64,000 bases of DNA from Psychromarinibacter sp048262455 (lineage in GTDB: Bacteria > Pseudomonadota > Alphaproteobacteria > Rhodobacterales > Rhodobacteraceae): contig JBLXFD010000002.1 in the NCBI GenBank assembly GCA_048262455.1, forward strand, positions 62,001-126,000, given 5' to 3'. The position numbers and the translations under genes were made by a program. The notes beneath the pieces are model-generated. The model saw nothing but the letters and a program-made list of their open reading frames with translations. It did not search any database and was not told the origin of the DNA. The first letter of the stretch is position 1. The number at the start of each line of letters is the position of its first letter. Below, piece after piece: positions 59,701-64,000 of this stretch.

Positions 59701-62560
59701 CGCCGTCAAGATCGTCGCCGGTGGCGTTGCCGCTATATTGCGGGGCGGCGTCGGGGTCGGGCGCCACCGCGCCGAGGTAGGTGCCCGCCACCCCCGCATC
59801 GGCGATGATGTGCTGCGGGTCGCCGTAGCTTTCAGGCGCGTCGCCGCGGTCGACCACCGGGGCGGCGGCGACCACCACGGCGTAATCCTCGACCTCGCCG
59901 TCGCCGGCGGGGGCGGTGACACCCAGCGCGGGCTGGGTGGACCAGCGGAAGCGGGCGTAGGTCTGGTCCAGTACCGCGTCGCCGGGAACCACCACGTCGA
60001 ACTGGATCTGCCCGTCGCCCGCCGCCGCGTCCGCGCCGGTGCCGTCGTCGGCGAGGTCGAGGGCGGTCTGCTCTGCCGTGCCAGGCTCGAACACGTCGTT
60101 GCCGTTCCAGTCGACCCAAGCCTGCAGCAGCCCGTCGTTGCCGGTGACATCGGCGGTGATGGTGGTGAGGATGCCCTGGGTCATGGGCGGAATGTTGATG
60201 CCGTCATCGTCGTCGCCGTCGGCGTTGGGGGCATCGCCGGGGCCGCTGTCGCCGCTGATCGCGGGGCCGATGACATGGCTGTCGCCGTCGGTGAAGATGT
60301 GCAGCGCATCGCCGAGAAGGCTGGGCGCATCGGTGAAATCGGCGCAGGCCTGGATGTCCGCGAGGTGCATGCCGTCGGGGCCCGACAGGCCGGGGCCGCT
60401 GAAGACCAGCGGCGTGTGGCGGATGACAAGCGTGTCCACCGGCTGGCTGAAGCCCACCAGCAGCGCGCGGCTGGCGCCGGAGCCCAGCACACCGCCGCGC
60501 TCGCCCGTGACCGAGCCGTCGTTGTTGGCGACCCGGGTCATCGCCAGGCTGGCGGGCCCGTCGGTCATCGCCGGGCTGACGCGCTGGCCCACCAGTTCGC
60601 CGTGGATCGTCACGCTTTCGTCCTGGTCGAGGTCGGCGAGGTAGAAGTAGAGGCCCTTCACCGGCTGGCTGAGGGTGACCCGCAGCTCGACGTATTGTGC
60701 GTCCAGCATCGGGTTGCCGCCGGTGCCGGCGTACAGCGTGTTGACGGTGCCCACCCCCGACGGGCGGAACGCCTGCGACAGGTCGTTCGCCACCACCGAG
60801 CCGGTGATACCGTAGAGCGAGATCGGCACGGTCTGGCCCACCAGCGCGGGGGCATCCGTGGCCCAGTCCACCAGCGAGAAGCGCGAGCCGTTGCACTGTG
60901 GCAGGGCCTCGACGGGATTGGGGCCGACGTTGACGGAAACGCTGTCCGTGGCGGGGCCGGTCTCGTCAGAGGCGATCTGGGTGTCCGCCTGCACGGTGGA
61001 CCCGCCCGGGGCATTGGTGGAGACGTCGAATTCCAGCGCGCCGGAGCCGAGGCCCTGCAGCTGCGGCATGTTGGCGAAGCTGAAGGTGCCGCCGGCGGGG
61101 TTCGAGCCGGGGCGGATGTCGTCGCCCGAGATCACCTCGAAGTTGGCGGTGCCGGTGGTCTGGGTGGGCAGCGTCACCTGCAGCAAGGCGTTGGTCAGGG
61201 GCGAAAGCGAGGTATTGGCATAGGTCACGCGGTAGCGAAGCGTGGCCGCGGGGGGAATGTCGCCGCCGCCATAGGGGGCGCCGTTCACCTCGACGATCGA
61301 GATGTTGACCGCTAGCGCGTCGGGTCCCGGCACCGCGTAGGCCGAGGATCCCGCCACCCAGTAGCGCCACGGGTTGTCGTTGCCGGCGGACCCGCCCTGG
61401 GCGCTGTCGCCGCCGTGCCCCTCGGCGTTGATCGGGCCAAGCAGGTCGGGGTCCGTGACCCGCAGCCGCAGCGCCCCGTAGTACACCTCGTTCTCGGCGA
61501 TGCCGCCGAAGGCGAATCGCACCGCGTTGGTGCCCGCAGGCAGGGCGGTGGCATCGGTGGTGTTGAGATCGAACCCGGTTGCCGAGGCATCAGAGCAGAC
61601 CTCGACCGAGTTCACACCGGGATCGGTGGTCTCGGGGTAGACCGACCCGTCGCCGTTGGCCGGCCCCTCGGCACCCGGCAGCGCCGGGTCGTCGGCCTTG
61701 CACGAGCCGGGGTACTGGATGCGGTTCCAGGGGCCGGTGGTGCCGTACCTGTCCCAGTCGCTGCCGCTGTCGGGCCCCGCCACCGGGCTGCCCGCCCGGA
61801 ACGGCGTAGCCCCGCGGCCGCCGGTCAGCGAGGTCTGTTCCGCGGCAGAGAACCCGTTGTCGAAGATCGAGCCGCCGGAGCCGAAGGCGTTCAGCTGCAC
61901 CGCGTCCCACTTGTTGTGCACGCGGGCGGTGCCGGTGCCGCCGACGGTGGTCCAGGGCGTGCCGTTAGTGGGATCGACGAGATACCCGTTCTCCAGCGTC
62001 GCCCGGTCGGAACCGTTGGCGAACAGCGCGGTATCGTCGCGGGTGGAATAGAAGATGCCGGTGTCGCCGTAGATATAGGCGAGGCCGGCGTTGCAGAGGT
62101 CGGTGCTGTATCCCGCCAGCGAACATTGCGTGGTGTCCGAGGGCTGCCAGCCGAAGGCCGAGACGTCGAAGGTCTGCTGTCCCTTGGGCCCCCAGCCCTT
62201 GGCCACCCCGCTTCCGGTGGTGGCCTGCGCCGGGCGCGCCGGCAGGGTGTTGCCCGCGGCATCGGTGATGCGCGCGCCCACCACCTCGGCGCCCGCCGGC
62301 ACATAGATGGTCGCGTAGCCGCCGGGGCCGTCCTGGGTGCCGGCCACGATGACCGGGAAGCTGGAGTAGACCTCGATGATGTCGCCCGCGCTCAGCGCCG
62401 GCAGGCCGTTCGCCACCCGCGTCTTGATGTCGTTGCGCGAGTCGGGGGTAAGGTCGATCGTGCCGGTGCCCAGCCAGGCGCCGTGGCCAAGGACGATCGC
62501 GGCCGAAACGATCCAGAAGACGAGGGTCCAGAGGATCCGGGAAAATCTTGTGCGAGGCAT
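56717..62560 (-). CDS. giant exported multidomain protein with GEVEDY, SdrD-B and DUF11 modules
   Basis: The product is 1,947 residues. An N-terminal hydrophobic signal (ILWTLVFWIVSAAIVLGHG) precedes a DUF11-like region. Two GEVEDY domains follow (GDGEVEDYAVVV, DGEVEDYTLTI, each after RFRWST and a WVDWNGN/WIDFDGD motif). Then come a propeller-like region (GWGYSEVDGYLYAVREG), SdrD-B units (VYIDQDGSDAKDGAE), another DUF11 unit (SITKVAYNNGG) and a C-terminal module ending VTFKVRIDP. The ATG at 62560 follows AGGA. It converges with the 1,912-residue protein gene. It is probably a large extracellular adhesin or matrix protein, with calcium-binding Asp-rich loops. Confidence 0.78.
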   Translation of the reverse strand: MPRTRFSRILWTLVFWIVSAAIVLGHGAWLGTGTIDLTPDSRNDIKTRVANGLPALSAGDIIEVYSSFPVIVAGTQDGPGGYATIYVPAGAEVVGARITDAAGNTLPARPAQATTGSGVAKGWGPKGQQTFDVSAFGWQPSDTTQCSLAGYSTDLCNAGLAYIYGDTGIFYSTRDDTALFANGSDRATLENGYLVDPTNGTPWTTVGGTGTARVHNKWDAVQLNAFGSGGSIFDNGFSAAEQTSLTGGRGATPFRAGSPVAGPDSGSDWDRYGTTGPWNRIQYPGSCKADDPALPGAEGPANGDGSVYPETTDPGVNSVEVCSDASATGFDLNTTDATALPAGTNAVRFAFGGIAENEVYYGALRLRVTDPDLLGPINAEGHGGDSAQGGSAGNDNPWRYWVAGSSAYAVPGPDALAVNISIVEVNGAPYGGGDIPPAATLRYRVTYANTSLSPLTNALLQVTLPTQTTGTANFEVISGDDIRPGSNPAGGTFSFANMPQLQGLGSGALEFDVSTNAPGGSTVQADTQIASDETGPATDSVSVNVGPNPVEALPQCNGSRFSLVDWATDAPALVGQTVPISLYGITGSVVANDLSQAFRPSGVGTVNTLYAGTGGNPMLDAQYVELRVTLSQPVKGLYFYLADLDQDESVTIHGELVGQRVSPAMTDGPASLAMTRVANNDGSVTGERGGVLGSGASRALLVGFSQPVDTLVIRHTPLVFSGPGLSGPDGMHLADIQACADFTDAPSLLGDALHIFTDGDSHVIGPAISGDSGPGDAPNADGDDDDGINIPPMTQGILTTITADVTGNDGLLQAWVDWNGNDVFEPGTAEQTALDLADDGTGADAAAGDGQIQFDVVVPGDAVLDQTYARFRWSTQPALGVTAPAGDGEVEDYAVVVAAAPVVDRGDAPESYGDPQHIIADAGVAGTYLGAVAPDPDAAPQYSGNATGDDLDGGDDEDGVVLPQLFQGGTSEISVTVNEVTGGVSGVTGAVAYLQAWIDFDGDGSFDAADMIAADLQDGSAGDKDGLLNGVIVFDVNVPAGATLFPTFARFRWSTTAGVVQLALDGEVEDYTLTISGDAPPVTCDAGLYQIAGANSTLKRLVFSTGLSGYTLNLQNVGSTTEDLYGGWGYSEVDGYLYAVREGQRELWRLDGSGTFAQLPDVPGSAEKGSNAGDILPSGVMIYKIDDDSYQLLDLANPNATVDLGTLELNLRVKAADIAYNEIDGLIYGIDADTGQVFRFSANNGNPSVGTETVTLFGPANYTGTFEAIWFDDAGRMYAYDNDNNGIYLIDTVTGVGQLLAISEDEEGGNNDGASCRGPSAIPYGSASGNVYIDQDGSDAKDGAEINLGGGISISVYDDRGTPNNLADDLFLKSVETLADGTYSVGDLSPGSTYRLEVDVNDTDLPPGAQIGTSNPVVGVAITPFGDTPDIDFGFDPQESDLSITKVAYNNGGNTVITQAAPGDLIDFVITVNNAGPGSPSGVTVIEKLPSGFQYVSDDAPATGDYYDPATGLWFVDEILPGAIETLRITVRMLSSGNHVNSVEIIASSLEDRDSDPNVGAAVDDFNDGLADDDEDSYAIALRTGARQLSGRIFLDNGAGGGTAHDGLLNGAETGGPGVPLLITDGTGGTIAAPIVAPDGTWSYPLAADHSGPIVLSVTGADGYVPVSETKSGLPALVDPDPRDGRYEFTPAAETDYAGLDFGLVAAPRLTENQIVSVGAGQIALLPHSYVATSTGSVVFSYNLVSMVPENTYSAALYSDTNCDGEPDSPLNDPVAVVAGDRLCVISRVMAGGAAGSGANLTYRLDATTTFGGTGVTHVASNRDRVETGGGAGQLKLTKTVRNETQGSPESSSNAGAGGDVLEYRIRLQNLGDNAATDVIIFDRTPAYTSLSEPVPSPVAVGGALSCAVAVPATNVAGYQGPLRWDCSGSYPPASDGSVTFKVRIDP

Positions 62561-62833
62561 CGGCGGGCGTTCCTGTGAAAGCGGGCTTCGTTGACCTGGC
62601 ATCGACCCGGCCGGAAGAGTCCGCCTTCACGGCGGGTCCGCAGTCCGCGTGCCAGCGTGGCGGGTCGCCACCAGCTTCCGGTTTGGCGTTAAGATCTGAA
62701 GATTCAGTAAAATGCGATCTACAGGGCCGCGCATTCGCGTGGCGCGCCTGCATCGCGGTGCCGGGAGCCGCTAAAGAGCCCCGGAAATCCACGCGAAGCG
62801 GCGGCGCCGCCTCGCGTGGAGCCTGCGTCGGGT

Positions 62834-63820
62834 TTAACCCGCCACTTCCAGCACGATCTTCCCGATATGCGCGGAGCTTTCCATCCGCGCATGGGCCGCG
62901 GCCGCCTCTGTCAGCGCGAAGGTCTCGTCCATCACCGGTGCCACCTGGCCCGAGGCCAGCAGCGGCCAGACCTCCCGCGCCAGGTCCTCGGCGATCGCCG
63001 CCTTGGCCGCGTCGCTTTGGGGGCGCAGGGTCGAGCCGGTGATCGTCAGCCGCCGGGCCATCACCTGGGCAAAGTTCAGCTCTGCCTTCGGCCCCGTGAG
63101 AAAGGCGATCTGCACCAGCCGCCCGTCATCCGCCAGCGCCCGTACGTTGCGGGGGATGTAGTCGCCGCCCACCATGTCGAGGATCAGGTCGGCCCCGCCC
63201 TCGGCGCGCAGCACCTCGACGAAATCCGCCTCGCGGTAGTTGATCGCCTGCTCGGCCCCCAGATCCTTGCAGGCGCGGCACTTCTCGTCGCTGCCGGCGG
63301 TGGCGAAGACCCGGGCGCCGAAACGGTGCGCAAGCTGGATCGCGGTGGTGCCGATGCCGGAAGAGCCGCCGTGCACCAGGAACCGCTCTCCCGCCGTCAG
63401 CCGGCCCCGGCGGAACACGTTGGTCCAGACGGTAAAGAAGGTCTCGGGCAGGCAGGCGGCCTCGCGCAGCCCCATTCCCTCGGGCAGCGGCAGCGCGTGG
63501 TCGGCCTGGGTCAGGGCATACTCGGCATAGCCCCCGCCCGGCAGCAGCGCGCAGACCGCGTCGCCCTTCGCGTAGCGCGTCACCCCGGGTCCGACGGCGG
63601 CGACGGTTCCCGCGGCCTCCAGCCCCGGCAGGTCCGAGGCGCCCGGCGGCGGGTCGTAGGCCCCGGCCCGCTGCAGCGCGTCGGGGCGGTTGACCCCGGC
63701 ATAGGCGACGCGGATCAGGATCTGCCCGTGCCCCGGCTCGGGCACCGGACGCTGTACGGGGCGCAGCACTTCAGGCCCGCCGGGGCGGGAAATTTCCATG
63801 GCGGTCATCATCTGTGTCAT
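62834..63820 (-). CDS. NAD(P)H-quinone oxidoreductase, PIG3-type MDR protein
   Basis: The product is 328 residues of the zinc-less medium-chain dehydrogenase/reductase family. It has an N-terminal GroES-like domain (AGVNRPDALQRAGAY), a Rossmann site LVHGGSSGIGTTAIQLA, and PIG3-type motifs (LPETFFTVWTNVF, HIGKIVLEV). It reduces quinones or activated alkenes with NADPH. The ATG at 63820 has TAGGAG upstream, where the TAG is the stop of the preceding minus-strand gene 10 bp away, so the two are an operon. Confidence 0.9.
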   Translation of the reverse strand: MTQMMTAMEISRPGGPEVLRPVQRPVPEPGHGQILIRVAYAGVNRPDALQRAGAYDPPPGASDLPGLEAAGTVAAVGPGVTRYAKGDAVCALLPGGGYAEYALTQADHALPLPEGMGLREAACLPETFFTVWTNVFRRGRLTAGERFLVHGGSSGIGTTAIQLAHRFGARVFATAGSDEKCRACKDLGAEQAINYREADFVEVLRAEGGADLILDMVGGDYIPRNVRALADDGRLVQIAFLTGPKAELNFAQVMARRLTITGSTLRPQSDAAKAAIAEDLAREVWPLLASGQVAPVMDETFALTEAAAAHARMESSAHIGKIVLEVAG

Positions 63821-63830
63821 GCAGGCGCTC

Positions 63831-64000
63831 CTATATCCGCGGCCCCGGCCCGCCCCAGCGGCCCGGCAGCTCCGCCTCGGCGCCGCGCCGGGGCGGTTTG
63901 ACCCGGCTGAACAGCCACTCCGGCCCCTTCATCAGCGGGCCCAGCACCGGGTTGCCCCGGACCTGCGCCTTCAGCTTCTCGATCTGCATCACGTTCTCGA
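63831..64000 (-). CDS. 3' end of an unidentified gene, cut by the window edge
   Basis: The last 55 or so codons are visible. They read ENVMQIEKLKAQVRGNPVLG, then PLMKGPEWLFSRVKPPRR and an end in GRWGGPGPRI. Composition and codon use fit a real chromosomal gene, and the short 10-bp gap to the quinone oxidoreductase indicates an operon. I do not recognise the family. Confidence 0.6.
   Translation of the reverse strand, partial: ENVMQIEKLKAQVRGNPVLGPLMKGPEWLFSRVKPPRRGAEAELPGRWGGPGPRI

Noticed and set aside
50748..62560. Very long reading frames on the opposite strand of both giant genes (such as 50754-56213 minus and 57944-61315 plus)
   Set aside because: They are shadows produced by high GC at third positions. 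Their products are His/Arg/Gly/Val-rich with no domain, while the sense frames show clear domains and signal peptides.

Overview
The window is about 64 kb of high-GC DNA, with third codon positions almost all G or C. It carries families typical of alphaproteobacteria, and of the Rhodobacterales/Roseobacter group in particular: TrcR (DUF1013), DUF1523, DUF6638-like and DUF6473-like proteins, a general-stress operon with an EcfG-like promoter, and a LivKHMGF importer next to an aromatic ring-cleavage gene. This is inferred from gene families and composition only. No rRNA, tRNA, CRISPR array, insertion sequence or phage gene was recognised.

Layout. (1) 1-11,870: a catabolic region centred on 3-hydroxyanthranilate 3,4-dioxygenase. 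It holds an arylformamidase-like hydrolase, an aldehyde dehydrogenase, a LysR regulator overlapping an aspartate-dehydrogenase-type gene, a DapA-like aldolase, an EamA exporter and a five-gene branched-chain/aromatic ABC importer. Two similar dyads (GTATTC-N7-GAATAC type) lie before the aldehyde dehydrogenase and the dioxygenase and may be shared LysR sites. (2) 11,930-15,409: a stress operon with a 22-residue membrane micro-protein, a helical amphipathic protein, DUF1469, DUF3618 and YihY proteins. (3) 15,488-20,857: three secreted proteins on the minus strand, a trypsin-like protease with LprI and SH3 modules, a di-haem c-type protein with a DUF4384-like end, and an OmpA-domain protein. (4) 21,040-29,616: carbohydrate genes in three transcription units: a RhaI-like isomerase with a PfkB kinase; an aldose dehydrogenase-like AKR with a COG3618 lactonase-like hydrolase; and a run of BtpA/SgcQ, M42 (SgcX-like), FGGY kinase, HxlB-like SIS isomerase and creatininase-family hydrolase. 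(5) 29,645-35,348: a DUF6473-like protein, succinate-semialdehyde dehydrogenase, a P1 peptidase, an SDR and a clear creatinase.

(6) 35,436-43,354: an almost uncharacterised co-directional set of eight genes built around an AAA ATPase, with a coiled-coil protein, small membrane proteins, DUF6638-like and DUF1523 proteins. One markedly AT-richer gene (40,182-41,015) is fitted into it with overlapping start/stop codons on both sides. (7) 43,359-46,993: MscL, TrcR, a T2 ribonuclease with an altered active-site motif, and a DUF2189 membrane protein. (8) 47,436-62,560: a surface-protein locus of four exported proteins rich in DUF11/SdrD-B modules. One is a 1,912-residue protein whose C-terminal part looks like an outer-membrane beta-barrel. 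(9) 62,834-64,000: a quinone oxidoreductase and the 3' end of an unidentified gene.

The strongest candidates for undescribed systems are the sgc-like sugar operon in a non-PTS setting, the AAA-ATPase operon with its AT-rich insert, the secreted protease/di-haem/OmpA operon, and the DUF11 surface locus. A roughly 200-bp intergenic repeat with a strong hairpin occurs twice, 41 kb apart.
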